The notes beneath the pieces were generated by a model. The model did not search any database. It was not told the origin of the DNA and saw only the letters and a list, made by a program, of their open reading frames with translations. DNA of 40,780 nucleotides from NCBI RefSeq assembly GCF_000760295.1, contig NZ_JNBA01000013.1, positions 1 to 40,780 on the forward strand, written 5' to 3'. Shown in pieces: positions 7,224-16,722 of this stretch. Position 1 is the first letter of the stretch. Each line of letters begins with the position of its first letter. The position numbers and the translations under genes were made by a program. Origin of the DNA: Prochlorococcus sp. MIT 0701 (GTDB taxonomy: Bacteria > Cyanobacteriota > Cyanobacteriia > PCC-6307 > Cyanobiaceae).

Positions 7224-8405
7224 ATGGGCACCTACAAACGCTTTCCCGTCACTCTGTTACGCGGGAAAGGATGCTGGGTATGGGATGACCATGGCCATCA
7301 ATACCTTGACGCTGTTGCCGGTATCGCGACCTGCGCCCTCGGTCACAGTGACAGGGCCCTGCGCCGCTCTCTTGGCCAGCAGCTGAAACAACTTCAGCAT
7401 GTTTCCAATCTGTATCGGATTCCTGAACAAGAGGCTCTTGCCCATTGGTTAGTAGAAAACAGCTGTGCAGACAGCGTGTTCTTCTGCAATTCCGGTGCAG
7501 AAGCCAACGAAGCCGCCATCAAGCTGGCTCGCAAACACGGTCATCGCCGTCGCGGCATTGAGCGGCCAATCATTCTCACCGCCAAGTCCAGTTTCCACGG
7601 CCGCACACTTGCCGCCATAAGTGCCACAGGTCAGCCCAACTACCACAAAGGTTTCGAACCCATGGTTGAGGGCTTTGAATTTTTCCCTTTCAATGACCTC
7701 AAAGCCTTCGAGCAGCAGCTAAATCGCCTCGAAGCTCAGGGCCCCTCTGTTGCCGCCGTGTTAATCGAACCACTGCAGGGTGAGGGTGGCGTCAATCCAG
7801 GCGAAGCAAGCTTCTTCCGGCGCCTTAGAGAACTCTGTAGCCAGCATCAGATCCTGCTGATCTTTGATGAAGTTCAGGTCGGGATGGGCCGTTGTGGCCA
7901 CTGGTGGGGGTATCAGCAACTTGGGGTCGAACCAGATGCCTTCACCCTGGCCAAAGGACTCGGTGGAGGCCATGCCATCGGAGCGTTGCTTGTCAAACAG
8001 CACGCTGATCTTTTCGAACCAGGTGACCACGCCAGTACGTTTGGCGGCAATCCCTTTGCCTGCAAGGCAGCTCTCACAGTTGCGAGGGAGATCGAACGAC
8101 GGGGTTTGCTCTTAAAGGTCCAGCAACGAGGCGCACAGCTTCGCGAAGGCCTCACTGACCTGGTGCAACGTTTCCCGAGGCAACTCAAAGGGGTAAGAGG
8201 CTGGGGGCTACTGCAGGGATTGGTGCTCCAAGACGAGAGCACATTCACAGCCCCTAATGTCGCCCAAGCCGCCCTTGAAGAAAAGCTACTGGTGATAGCA
8301 GCAGGCCCGAAGGTTGTGCGGATGGTGCCGCCGCTGGTGATCAAACCAAGCGAAATCCGCCAACTGCTCCAACGCCTGGAGGCCACCCTGGCGCACTTCC
8401 ACTAA
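7224..8405 (+). CDS. argD: Acetylornithine aminotransferase
   Basis: A PLP-dependent class III aminotransferase that converts N-acetylglutamate semialdehyde to N-acetylornithine in arginine synthesis. The 393-residue product has FCNSGAEANEAAIKLAR, FHGRT, IFDEVQVGMGR with the PLP-binding Asp, and FTLAKGLGGG with the Schiff-base lysine. It ends in a typical RMVPPLVI segment. The frame stays open back into tRNA-Leu. ATG 7224, or the adjacent GTG 7221, is chosen because the family-like sequence GTYKRFPVTL begins there. folC follows immediately with no gap. Confidence 0.95.
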   Translation: MGTYKRFPVTLLRGKGCWVWDDHGHQYLDAVAGIATCALGHSDRALRRSLGQQLKQLQHVSNLYRIPEQEALAHWLVENSCADSVFFCNSGAEANEAAIKLARKHGHRRRGIERPIILTAKSSFHGRTLAAISATGQPNYHKGFEPMVEGFEFFPFNDLKAFEQQLNRLEAQGPSVAAVLIEPLQGEGGVNPGEASFFRRLRELCSQHQILLIFDEVQVGMGRCGHWWGYQQLGVEPDAFTLAKGLGGGHAIGALLVKQHADLFEPGDHASTFGGNPFACKAALTVAREIERRGLLLKVQQRGAQLREGLTDLVQRFPRQLKGVRGWGLLQGLVLQDESTFTAPNVAQAALEEKLLVIAAGPKVVRMVPPLVIKPSEIRQLLQRLEATLAHFH

Positions 8406-9647
8406 GTGGCTAAACCCACAATTCCAAGCAGGGAAGATTTAAGCGATCTGATCCCTCGCTTTGATCAGCGGGGGATGGATCTTGGCCTTGAGCGCATGCA
8501 ACAAGCACTGCAAGCCATGGGAAACCCCTGTGCCTCTGTTCCAGCCATTCAGGTCGTAGGCACCAATGGCAAAGGGTCTATCGCCAGCTTCCTTGCCAGC
8601 AGCCTTAAGGCTGCTGGCATTCGCGTGGGGCTGACCACCTCTCCTCACCTCGTGAGCTGGTGTGAGCGGATCAGCAGCGATGGGGAGTTGATCTCAATCG
8701 TTGAGCTACGCCAACGACTCACCGCCCTTCAACCCCTTGCCCAAACCCACCGACTTACCCCCTTCGAGCTGTTGTTGGCCACAGCTTTTGATCACTTCAG
8801 ATCCCGAGAGGTGGAACTGCTTGTGCTTGAGGTGGGCCTCGGAGGGCGCCTCGATGCCACCACAGCTCATCCATACAGACCAATCATTGCCATGGCCAAC
8901 ATCGGCCTAGACCACTGCGAACACCTTGGTTGCAGCCTTAAAGAGATAACAGCAGAAAAAAGCGCCGTCATCAGCCCTGGGGCCGCTGTCATCAGTGCCC
9001 GACAAGTAGATGAAGTGGCCAGCATTCTTGAAGACAAGGCAAAACATCAACAGGCCCGCTTGCAATGGGTTTCACCCCTCCCAGAGGACTGGGCCTTGGG
9101 GCTCCCAGGAGTCCTGCAACGGCAAAACGCAGCGGTAGCCAAGGGTGCTCTTGAAGCCTTGGCCCCACTTGGTTGGCGCCTCAATCAAGACGTCATTCGC
9201 ACAGGGCTGGCGCACGCCTACTGGCCTGCACGGCTGCAGACCGTTCACTGGCAAAGCCAGCCAGTACTCATTGATGGTGCCCATAACCCGCCAGCAGCCG
9301 AACGGTTGGCCCACGAACGGCGACAGTGGAGCAATCAAGAGCTTGGGGTTTGCTGGGTGCTTGGTCTACAGGCCCACAAGCAAGCACCAGCCATGCTTCG
9401 CCATTTAATCAAGCCAGGCGATCTGGCTTGGATCGTGCCGGTGCCGGAACACTGCAGCTGGACGCAGCACCAACTCACAGACCAATGCCCGGACCTATCA
9501 AGTCAACTCCGATCTGCTGACAATGTTGAACAGGTCTTCTCCATCCTGCTCAAACAGAATCGATGGCCAAACCCATCTCCGGTTGTAGCTGGTTCCCTCT
9601 ATTTATTAGGTGATCTTCTCGCAAAGCAAATCATCAGGGCAGAGTGA
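8406..9647 (+). CDS. folC: Bifunctional folylpolyglutamate/dihydrofolate synthase
   Basis: A Mur-ligase-family ATP-dependent enzyme that adds glutamate to dihydropteroate and folates. The 413 residues include the P-loop VVGTNGKGSIAS, the TTSPHLVSWCERI folate-loop region, LEVGLGGRLDATT, and DGAHNPPAAERL at the start of the C-terminal domain. The start is GTG at 8406, directly after the argD stop at 8403-8405. The two are therefore translationally adjacent and surely co-transcribed. I see no alternative start close by that would keep the conserved N-terminus. Confidence 0.94.
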   Translation: MAKPTIPSREDLSDLIPRFDQRGMDLGLERMQQALQAMGNPCASVPAIQVVGTNGKGSIASFLASSLKAAGIRVGLTTSPHLVSWCERISSDGELISIVELRQRLTALQPLAQTHRLTPFELLLATAFDHFRSREVELLVLEVGLGGRLDATTAHPYRPIIAMANIGLDHCEHLGCSLKEITAEKSAVISPGAAVISARQVDEVASILEDKAKHQQARLQWVSPLPEDWALGLPGVLQRQNAAVAKGALEALAPLGWRLNQDVIRTGLAHAYWPARLQTVHWQSQPVLIDGAHNPPAAERLAHERRQWSNQELGVCWVLGLQAHKQAPAMLRHLIKPGDLAWIVPVPEHCSWTQHQLTDQCPDLSSQLRSADNVEQVFSILLKQNRWPNPSPVVAGSLYLLGDLLAKQIIRAE

Positions 9648-9669
9648 GAGAGGTGCTGCCGTAAAGCCG

Positions 9670-10209
9670 ATGCCTAGCTCGTTGTCGCAACGTCTAAGCC
9701 TGATGACGCTTCTGGGCTGGATGCTATGCCTGCTGATCGCTATCCCTGCTCAGGCTCTCGATACCAGTTCAGGGGTTGGACTACAGGATCGGGCCCTGTT
9801 CCAAGAACGGCTGGACTACACCCTCACCAACCAAAACGGGAAAGACTTCCACGCACAAGACCTCTCCAACACATCCTTCGCCGGTGCCGTTGCACGAGCT
9901 GCCAACTTCAGTGACAGCAATCTGCATGGCGCGATCCTCACCCAAGGAACCTTTACCCAATCAAACTTCAGCGGCGCTGACCTCTCTGATGCACTGATGG
10001 ATCGTGTCGACTTCGTCGATACGGATCTGCGAAATACTCTCCTCAAAGGCGTGATTGCCTCCGGCAGCAGCTTCGCAGGAGCGCAGATTGCTGGTGCCGA
10101 TTTCAGCGATGCGCTGCTCGATCTCGATGACCAGCGCCGCCTTTGCCTCGATGCCGACGGCATCAATCAGAGCACCGGCATCGCAACCTTCGAGAGCTTG
10201 AATTGCTGA
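9670..10209 (+). CDS. Secreted/luminal pentapeptide-repeat protein
   Basis: A 179-residue product from ATG 9670. An N-terminal signal peptide (hydrophobic LMTLLGWMLCLLIAIPAQA, cut expected after AQA) is followed by about 15 pentapeptide repeats of the A(D/N)LXX type: AANFSDSNLHGAIL, SNFSGADLSDAL, and so on. The protein ends in a short Cys-containing cap. Such proteins fold as a right-handed quadrilateral beta-helix, and cyanobacterial ones with signal peptides usually lie in the thylakoid lumen or periplasm. Its biochemical role is unknown. An upstream GTG (9610) in frame would overlap folC and bury the signal peptide. The gene starts 22 bp after folC. Confidence 0.88.
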   Translation: MPSSLSQRLSLMTLLGWMLCLLIAIPAQALDTSSGVGLQDRALFQERLDYTLTNQNGKDFHAQDLSNTSFAGAVARAANFSDSNLHGAILTQGTFTQSNFSGADLSDALMDRVDFVDTDLRNTLLKGVIASGSSFAGAQIAGADFSDALLDLDDQRRLCLDADGINQSTGIATFESLNC

Positions 10210-10220
10210 GCAAACGGCTG

Positions 10221-11561
10221 TTAAAACCAGCCCCTCAGCTTGCCTGGATTGAGCACACCCTTGGGGTCATAACGACGCTTGGCAGATACCTGATCGGCAT
10301 CAACAACCCCAAGCCCACCATCTTCAACAGTGATCACATGCGGGTTGAACACAACAGCCCCAAGCTGCCGGCAATCGTTCATCAACTGCTCCAACAACTG
10401 CCGACCGTGCCAGCGGACGATGGGTAACGCCGCCAAGCGTTGAACACCCTGTTGTCGCACCGCCTCCAGATGCCAAAGAAGATCATCGCCCCATTGCTGC
10501 TTGAGAACCTGCATGGCAGCTAACTCCGGCTGTGGCAAAAGCATCTGCAAGTAGGTCCAGTCATGATCCACAGCACGCATGTGCATCGTGGTGTGGTTCC
10601 AGGTGAGCTCACGCAACCCTGTGCCGCCCCGATCAGCCTCTGGGCCCAATACCTTGCAATGAGCTCCTGAGGCTGCTGCCAGACGCTCCAGGGTGCTAAC
10701 ACCATCGGGAGCGACGAGTAGCAGCAGGCGATGCTGGCCATTAGAAGCACCACACCAGTGTGGTAGCTGATCGACAATTTGTCGCTCATGCAAGCTACAG
10801 AGATGCAGATCAACCGCGGCACGAGCACATCGGAGGGCAAGGGCCACGGCCTCTGACCAATCCTCACAATCAATCATCACTTCCTGCCAGGCGACAGCCG
10901 GAGCAGTTGCCAAGCTCAAGGCCGTGATGATGCCATTGCTGCCATAAGCATGATTGAGGGCTTCTGATCCAGCCGCATCCAACTGCAACTGTTGGGGCGA
11001 ATCCTCAGCAGTCACGACCTCCAAGGCCAACAGATGGCCCGGATCACGCAAGAAGCCCCAGCGCACCGAACCAATCCCACCCGAGCCCCCAGCCACGAAT
11101 CCACCCACCGAAGCACTTCGCCAGCTGGATGGCAGCAGACGCAGCTGCCGACCATGGCGAGAAAGATGTTGATCTAGATCGCGCAGCAAACAGCCTGACT
11201 CCACCGTCACCACTCCCGTGTCGGGATCGAGATGCCGAACCTTAGAAAGTGCACCCATCAGCATGACCACCCCCCCCTGGAGAGGAACGCACTGGCCGTA
11301 GTTCCCTGTTCCTGAACCTCTCAGTGTTAAGGGGATGCCATGCCTTGTACAAGCACCAGCAACAACCGCCACCGCCGCCACCGTATGGGGGCGGACAACA
11401 ACATCGGCGCAACAGCCCTCCAGCTGCTCACGCAATACAGGAGAGAAGTCATAGGCATCCCTTGAAAAGCGCTTCAACTCAACCGGCGCATCAATGAGCT
11501 CCAAATCAGCAACGGCCGTCAGCTCGGCACAACAATCGGCAAGGAGTCTGGTGCTGGTCAT
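10221..11561 (-). CDS. FAD-binding oxidoreductase (GlcD/vanillyl-alcohol-oxidase type)
   Basis: This 446-residue protein belongs to the PCMH-fold FAD-linked oxidases, which include the GlcD glycolate and D-lactate dehydrogenases. The FAD-binding domain is clear: VVRPHTVAAVAVVAGACTRHGIPLTLRGSGTGNYGQ, cut here as VVRPHTVAAV and LTLRGSGTGNYGQ, with VESGCLLRDL, GGFVAGGSGGIGSVRWG and LALEVVTAE. The substrate cannot be read from sequence. ATG 11561 (MTSTRLLADCC) is preferred over ATG 11600, which would add 13 residues. It ends 11 bp from the convergent pentapeptide-repeat gene. No other Glc subunit gene is adjacent. Confidence 0.85.
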   Translation of the reverse strand: MTSTRLLADCCAELTAVADLELIDAPVELKRFSRDAYDFSPVLREQLEGCCADVVVRPHTVAAVAVVAGACTRHGIPLTLRGSGTGNYGQCVPLQGGVVMLMGALSKVRHLDPDTGVVTVESGCLLRDLDQHLSRHGRQLRLLPSSWRSASVGGFVAGGSGGIGSVRWGFLRDPGHLLALEVVTAEDSPQQLQLDAAGSEALNHAYGSNGIITALSLATAPAVAWQEVMIDCEDWSEAVALALRCARAAVDLHLCSLHERQIVDQLPHWCGASNGQHRLLLLVAPDGVSTLERLAAASGAHCKVLGPEADRGGTGLRELTWNHTTMHMRAVDHDWTYLQMLLPQPELAAMQVLKQQWGDDLLWHLEAVRQQGVQRLAALPIVRWHGRQLLEQLMNDCRQLGAVVFNPHVITVEDGGLGVVDADQVSAKRRYDPKGVLNPGKLRGWF

Positions 11562-12053
11562 CGGCCAAACCACTAAGACAAATTGATAGCGGCAATCCAT
11601 CGACAGAGCAAACGCTAAGCAGCCAAGCGAGCCTCGAAAGTGGTTAGATCTCTAGACTTAGCAGCTCATTTAACTTTCAAAGTCGAAGCAAACTGGCCCC
11701 TACATAGCCCTGTAAAGCCACTATTAGTGACTACATCTAAATAATATCTCTACCCGTAGAATTATAGTTGCATGTGCAAATTTCACAATCAATACCAGTT
11801 TCTCCGTTAAAGTCCATCAGCCTTAATAGGCTCACAATTTTAGGGTGAAATCTTCTCTTTCAGAAGGCTTAATGCCTTGATTTCCGTCATTGCTACGAAG
11901 CCATGCTCCCTTCAGTATTACAAATAAATATCGCTTAATTAATCCTTCAATCGCTCAAGCCAAGGATCAAAAAAACAATAATGTGAATGCCAACTCAAAA
12001 GACTTCAACATTCAAACAATAAAACATACTCTTTCTTGATTAAGGAAAGACGC
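11562..12053. other. AT-rich intergenic region, no supported gene
   Basis: About 490 bp, visibly AT-richer than its neighbours, lie between the FAD oxidase and the amidohydrolase. Only tiny frames occur. One on the minus strand (11737-11817, 26 codons from ATG) encodes a Cys-rich end, GIDCEICTCNYNSTG, but has no leader or ribosome binding site that I can defend. The region probably holds the promoter of the FAD oxidase and possibly a decayed small gene. Confidence 0.5.
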
Positions 12054-13271
12054 TTATTGGTCTAGGTCTTGCAGCCAGTTTCCATCAACAATCACCTGAC
12101 GGCGGGGTGGAGTAGCTAGGGCCTCAGCCCAGCTGCCAGCCTCCAAAAGCAGCAGGTTAGCTGGGCTGCCTGGCTGAAATGTTCCGTCCCACGACAGGTT
12201 CATCACCCTGGCCGCAGCTGTGGTGAAAGGAGCAAGCCCTAAGCGCTGCCAAGGTGCCAGATGAGCCAAAGGCAACGCAAAAGCCATCAATGCCAAAGGG
12301 TCAAAGTTGCCAGCCGGGAACCAGGGGTCTTGAACGTTGTCGCCTCCCACAGCCACAGTTACACCTGCCAGCTGGAGTTGATGGATAGGTGCCAGAGGTC
12401 GCTCCACAGGGGTGCGACGAGGTTGCTTCGACAACAACCAGCCATTGGTCAGCGGCAGAGACACCACATTGAGTCGATGATGCGCCATCCGATCAGCCAA
12501 ACGACGCACTGCTCCCGGCGGCAGCAACCCCATGCTGCTGGCATGACTACAAGTGATCGGCACTGTGATTGACATGCGATCAAGCACCAGCAGCAGTTGC
12601 TTTAAGCCAGCCGCAGGATGGCTTTGCGACTCATCAATGTGAAGGTCAATGCCACAGCCCAAGCGATCGGCAAGTTGCAGCATCTGCCGCAATGAATCTC
12701 GCGTCTTCCCAGGGTTAAAAGGGGGCACAAGTACACCGCCGAGCAAGCCTCCTACATCTGCGACCCGAGCAGCTAACTGTTGTCCTTCTTGGCTGCTCCA
12801 GTACTCAACCGGCACCAGAGCGACCCATTGCAACTCCATCCACTCTTGCCACTGACGCTGTAGATCCAGCAAAGCCTCCCAGCTGCTATCGGTAGCTGGA
12901 CCAACGCTGTCGACATGACTGCGAATGGCTCTCAAGCCATATTTCAAGGCAAGCTTGAGAGATCTCTGTGCACGCTGCCTCACCCGATCGTATGTGCGGC
13001 GTTGATGCTCCTTACGGTTTGCAACCAGGGCACCGCGATAGGTGCCCTGCAGGTTGGGAAACTCAAGCCAGGTGAATGCCTTGTCGAGGTGAGCATGGGG
13101 CTCTGCCAACCTCGGCAAAAGCAGCCGCTTCGGCGATAAAACATCAGCATCAATCAGCTCAAAAGAGCAAAGGCGCCCGTCCTGCCAAAAAATGCGAAGA
13201 GGACATAGACCCTCATCGGTTACCCGTGCTGCTAAGACATCCACTTCCCTTGTCAACAAACCACGCGGCAC
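12054..13271 (-). CDS. Amidohydrolase, cytosine-deaminase-like
   Basis: A metal-dependent hydrolase of the amidohydrolase superfamily, 405 residues from GTG 13271. Metal ligands are visible in order: EPHAHLDKAF (HxH), a strand with SHVDS, DLHIDES (His), CSHASSMG (His), and VGGDNVQDPWFPAGNFDPL with the catalytic Asp. This last motif closely resembles the GHDDVFDPWYP region of CodA, so deamination of cytosine or a related ring is the best guess. The frame is open further upstream but would overlap the preceding gene; the CodA-like N-terminus starts near LLTREVDVLAARV. It probably forms an operon with the DUF4359 gene 32 bp upstream. Confidence 0.82.
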   Translation of the reverse strand: MPRGLLTREVDVLAARVTDEGLCPLRIFWQDGRLCSFELIDADVLSPKRLLLPRLAEPHAHLDKAFTWLEFPNLQGTYRGALVANRKEHQRRTYDRVRQRAQRSLKLALKYGLRAIRSHVDSVGPATDSSWEALLDLQRQWQEWMELQWVALVPVEYWSSQEGQQLAARVADVGGLLGGVLVPPFNPGKTRDSLRQMLQLADRLGCGIDLHIDESQSHPAAGLKQLLLVLDRMSITVPITCSHASSMGLLPPGAVRRLADRMAHHRLNVVSLPLTNGWLLSKQPRRTPVERPLAPIHQLQLAGVTVAVGGDNVQDPWFPAGNFDPLALMAFALPLAHLAPWQRLGLAPFTTAAARVMNLSWDGTFQPGSPANLLLLEAGSWAEALATPPRRQVIVDGNWLQDLDQ

Positions 13272-13303
13272 CCAAGCCTCGAGGCATCCCTTGCGCTCCT
13301 GGC

Positions 13304-13657
13304 TCACTCCACATTGCCCGGATCCGTCCGAGTCTGAATGGTCAGGAAACGCCCAGCGCCAGCAATGGTTGTCGCGGTATAGGAGGGCAGACGCATCTTC
13401 GGGAGCAAATTCCGACCATCCAACTTGGTCGTGTAAATACTGCCCAAACCAAAATTGAGTCTTGTGGTGAACTCTCCTGCAACGGATGCCAACACCGGCT
13501 GTTGCGCTGCGATCAGCTCTGGACAATTTCTAATCCAAAGCCTCAACACCATCGGTAGCCCCTTCTGCTCACATAACTCCTCAGTCGCAAGTTCCACCAA
13601 CTGATCACCTGCATAATCGCTGTAATCCTCCATGGAAGGGTTGGTCCAAACCAACAC
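13304..13657 (-). CDS. DUF4359 family protein; true N-terminus uncertain
   Basis: From GTG 13657 the product is 117 residues and begins MLVWTNPSMEDYSDYAG. That is the TNPS-x-x-x-Y start of the DUF4359 domain known from cyanobacteria, whose function is unknown. In the same frame, immediately upstream (13658 to about 13741), lies a hydrophobic stretch PWLAGVLVLAGCGAVLVW that would make a membrane anchor or signal sequence. No ATG, GTG or TTG precedes that stretch; CTG at 13738 or ATC at 13741 are the only near-start codons. Either a rare start is used or the annotated start is internal. It lies next to the divergent tRNA-His. Confidence 0.75.
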   Translation of the reverse strand: MLVWTNPSMEDYSDYAGDQLVELATEELCEQKGLPMVLRLWIRNCPELIAAQQPVLASVAGEFTTRLNFGLGSIYTTKLDGRNLLPKMRLPSYTATTIAGAGRFLTIQTRTDPGNVE

Positions 13658-13776
13658 CGCACCACAACCTGCAAGGACTAAAACACCAGCCAGCCATGGT
13701 CCGGTTGGCCACCAACGTTGATCAAATGGGTTCTGCAGGATGGCTGCAAGGCGAATTGGTAAATTCTTACCGACGC

Positions 13777-13850
13777 GGCGGGCGTCGCCAAGTGGTTAAG
13801 GCAGCGGCTTGTGGCGCCGCTATACGGGGGTTCGAATCCCCTCGCTCGCC
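13777..13850 (+). tRNA. tRNA-His (anticodon GTG)
   Basis: A 74-nt tRNA. The anticodon stem-loop is GCGGC-TTGTGGC-GCCGC, giving GTG (histidine). The acceptor pairs GCGGGCG with CGCTCGC. The extra G at 13777 (position -1) pairs with C73, which is the histidine identity feature. The T-loop is TTCGAAT, and no CCA is encoded. Confidence 0.95.
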
Positions 13851-14156
13851 CTCAACTCTTCCCATGGCTTCATAAGAGTCGAAGCCTCGATAACGAGCAA
13901 GCCTCAGCTGCAACGCCTAGAAGCTCTACGAAGCCTGCTAACCGGTGTCATGGCCGCCTTCACGGCTAGAAGAAGGTCAGCGGATCATCGAGGCCTCGGG
14001 GGAACCAAATTAAGCTTCATAGGGGTGGCAAGCAGCCTCTGCCAGCAATGCTGAAGACACTCCAACTGCTGAGCAACTCAACTAAATAAATAACGCTCAC
14101 AGGCCTCATCTCCAAATCAACACAACCCATCAGGGCTCGACACACTGAAGGAGTTG
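13851..14156. other. Intergenic region between tRNA-His and miaB
   Basis: About 300 bp hold no gene I can support. An open plus-strand frame (13809-14054) starts inside the tRNA and looks like chance. AAGGAG at 14147-14152 is a good ribosome binding site for miaB. Confidence 0.5.
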
Positions 14157-15605
14157 ATGAGATTGTTTCGATCGTTCGCGTCGCCTCTTGCCTTGGTCGC
14201 CACCACCGCCCTCGCTACTAATCCAGCAACAACCGCACAACATCAAGGCAGTTTCTGGATTCAAACCTTCGGTTGTCAGATGAACAAGGCCGATTCGGAG
14301 CGCATGGCCGGAATTCTTGAGGCGATGGGATACCACGAGGCAACAGCAGAACTAGAAGCGGATCTCGTGCTCTACAACACCTGCACAATCCGCGATAACG
14401 CCGAGCAGAAGGTTTACAGCTACTTAGGACGCCAGGCCCGCCGCAAACGAACACACCCCCATCTGAAGCTGGTCGTTGCCGGTTGCGTGGCACAACAAGA
14501 AGGAGAAGCGCTACTGCGACGAATCCCTGAACTCGACCTTGTGATGGGCCCCCAACACGCCAACCGCCTTGAAGCCCTACTCACCCAGGTGGACAATGGT
14601 CAGCAGGTTGTCGCCACAGATGACAACCACATTCTCGAGGACCTCACCACAGCTCGACGGGACAGCACAATCTGCGCCTGGGTCAATGTGATCTACGGCT
14701 GTAACGAGCGTTGTACCTATTGCGTGGTGCCCTCCGTCAGGGGGAAGGAGCAGTCACGATCGCCAGAGGCGATCCGACTGGAGATCGAGGGCCTGGCCGC
14801 CCGTGGATTCCGGGAGATCACCCTGCTTGGACAGAACATTGATGCTTATGGACGCGATCTGCCCGGAATCACGCCTGAAGGCCGCCGCCAAAACACACTC
14901 ACCGATCTTCTCCATCACATTCATGACGTGGAAGGAATTGAGCGCATCCGCTTTGCGACAAGCCATCCGCGCTACTTCACGGAACGATTGATCGAGGCTT
15001 GCTTTGATCTACCCAAATTGTGCGAACACTTCCACATCCCCTTCCAAAGCGGTGACAACGATGTGCTTAAGGCCATGGCTAGGGGTTACACAGTGGAGCG
15101 TTATCGACGCATCGTGAACCGAATCCGGGAGCTTATGCCCGATGCCGCTATCAGTACTGATGTGATCGTGGCCTTCCCCGGCGAAACCGACGCCCAGTTC
15201 CAAAACACCTTGAACATCGTCGAGGAGGTGGGTTTCGACCAGGTGAACACCGCGGCTTACTCACCCCGTCCAAATACGCCTGCAGCCACCTGGAGCAACC
15301 AACTCCCCGAAGCGGTGAAAGTGGAGAGACTCAAGCAACTCAATGCGCTGGTGGAACGCGTAGCCCGGCAGCGCAATAGCCGCTACTCCGGAAAAGTAGA
15401 GCAGGTGCTAGCTGAAGGGATCAATCCAAAAAATCCACAACAGTTGATGGGACGCACCCGCACCAACCGACTCACATTCTTTGCGGCCGAAGGACCCCAA
15501 GGTTGCCGCTATAGCCCAGGCGATCTCGTCGACGTTCAGATCAGCAGTGTGCGTGCTTTCTCCCTTAGCGGAACCCCTTGTGATCAAACCAGCAGGCGGC
15601 ACTGA
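14157..15605 (+). CDS. miaB: tRNA-2-methylthio-N6-dimethylallyladenosine synthase
   Basis: A radical-SAM methylthiotransferase that adds the 2-methylthio group to i6A37 of tRNAs reading U-starting codons. The 482 residues show the N-terminal UPF0004 domain with cluster ligands Cys40, Cys76 and Cys110 ([26 protein letters not shown]), the radical-SAM CxxxCxxC at Cys182, 186 and 189 (GCNERCTYC), and a C-terminal TRAM domain. ATG 14157 is chosen because AAGGAG lies five bases upstream. Oddly, about 30 hydrophobic, signal-like residues ([20 protein letters not shown]) precede the conserved [10 protein letters not shown] start. A downstream start would be needed to remove them, and none is obvious. 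Confidence 0.95.
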   Translation: MRLFRSFASPLALVATTALATNPATTAQHQGSFWIQTFGCQMNKADSERMAGILEAMGYHEATAELEADLVLYNTCTIRDNAEQKVYSYLGRQARRKRTHPHLKLVVAGCVAQQEGEALLRRIPELDLVMGPQHANRLEALLTQVDNGQQVVATDDNHILEDLTTARRDSTICAWVNVIYGCNERCTYCVVPSVRGKEQSRSPEAIRLEIEGLAARGFREITLLGQNIDAYGRDLPGITPEGRRQNTLTDLLHHIHDVEGIERIRFATSHPRYFTERLIEACFDLPKLCEHFHIPFQSGDNDVLKAMARGYTVERYRRIVNRIRELMPDAAISTDVIVAFPGETDAQFQNTLNIVEEVGFDQVNTAAYSPRPNTPAATWSNQLPEAVKVERLKQLNALVERVARQRNSRYSGKVEQVLAEGINPKNPQQLMGRTRTNRLTFFAAEGPQGCRYSPGDLVDVQISSVRAFSLSGTPCDQTSRRH

Positions 15606-15645
15606 TACCTTTGGTCGCTAACCACCGCGGCCTTGCAGCATCTCC

Positions 15646-16707
15646 ATGCCTTCCTCCCGCACCTGTGTAGGCGTGGTGTTCGGCGGCGCGTCCGAGGAAC
15701 ATGCCGTTTCCATCCGATCAGCCATCACCGTGGTCGGTGCCCTACGCAGCGGAGAAAACAACAATCGCTTCGAGGTCATTGCGATTTACATCGACCAACG
15801 AGGCCGCTGGTGGCCAGCTGGCGTTGCCGAAGCAGTGCTGAAGCAAGGACAACCCGCCAAACCGGAACAACTGTCGATGCCCCTTGCCCCGCAAGGCTTT
15901 ACCAAACTGCCTGAAGGGAGCGAAAGGGTACAGGTCTGGTATCCAGTTCTGCATGGTCCCAATGGCGAAGACGGCACCGTGCAAGGCCTATTCACCCTGA
16001 TGGGAAAACCTTTTGTGGGTTCAGGCGTGCTCGGCTCGGCCCTGAGCATGGACAAGTTGGCCATGAAAGCCGCCTTCGCAGCAGCAGGGTTACCCCAGGT
16101 GCCTTACGCCGCCGTTGATGCCGCAGATCTCCTCGACACTAAATCGCGTCAAGGCGTCGCCAAACACTTGGAGGCCAAACTCAAATACCCATGTTTTGTC
16201 AAACCCGCCAACCTGGGTTCTTCAGTCGGCATCAGCAAAGCTCAAAACCGCAACGAGCTGCTTATCGGTCTCGATAAGGCTGCCAGCCTTGATCGGCGCA
16301 TTGTGGTGGAGCAGGGAGTGAGCGCAAGAGAGCTTGAATGCGCTGTCCTAGGCAAGCGTGAGCTACAAACCTCTGTCGTAGGGGAGATTTGCTTTGATGC
16401 GGACTGGTATGACTACGACACCAAATACAGCGATAATTGCAGCCATACGCTCATTCCAGCGCCTCTACCAGAGGGAGTTGAAGCACAAATCCGCACACTT
16501 GCGTTACAAGCCTGTCGCTGCGTAGCCGCCCATGGCATGGCCAGGGTCGACTTTTTTTACAACGCTGCACGCAATGAAATTTGGCTCAATGAGATCAACA
16601 CCCTGCCAGGCTTCACATCTCAGAGCATGTATCCAATGCTCTGGGAGGCTTCTGGTGTAACGCTCGAAGCGCTCGTGAGCCAACTTGTGATCACAGCGGG
16701 AGAATAA
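15646..16707 (+). CDS. ddl: D-alanine--D-alanine ligase
   Basis: An ATP-grasp ligase making the D-Ala-D-Ala dipeptide for peptidoglycan. The 353-residue protein has [19 protein letters not shown] at the N-terminus, [16 protein letters not shown], the central [16 protein letters not shown]-grasp loop, and the Mg2+-binding [16 protein letters not shown] near the end. ATG 15646 agrees with the family start. It lies 40 bp after miaB and leads into the small membrane protein, ftsQ and ftsZ, a peptidoglycan and division cluster. Confidence 0.96.
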   Translation: MPSSRTCVGVVFGGASEEHAVSIRSAITVVGALRSGENNNRFEVIAIYIDQRGRWWPAGVAEAVLKQGQPAKPEQLSMPLAPQGFTKLPEGSERVQVWYPVLHGPNGEDGTVQGLFTLMGKPFVGSGVLGSALSMDKLAMKAAFAAAGLPQVPYAAVDAADLLDTKSRQGVAKHLEAKLKYPCFVKPANLGSSVGISKAQNRNELLIGLDKAASLDRRIVVEQGVSARELECAVLGKRELQTSVVGEICFDADWYDYDTKYSDNCSHTLIPAPLPEGVEAQIRTLALQACRCVAAHGMARVDFFYNAARNEIWLNEINTLPGFTSQSMYPMLWEASGVTLEALVSQLVITAGE

Positions 16708-16722
16708 ACAAGTTCCAACTTG

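Noticed and set aside
13809..14054. 81-codon open frame starting within tRNA-His
   Set aside because: Its start lies inside the tRNA, and no homologous or structural feature is visible.
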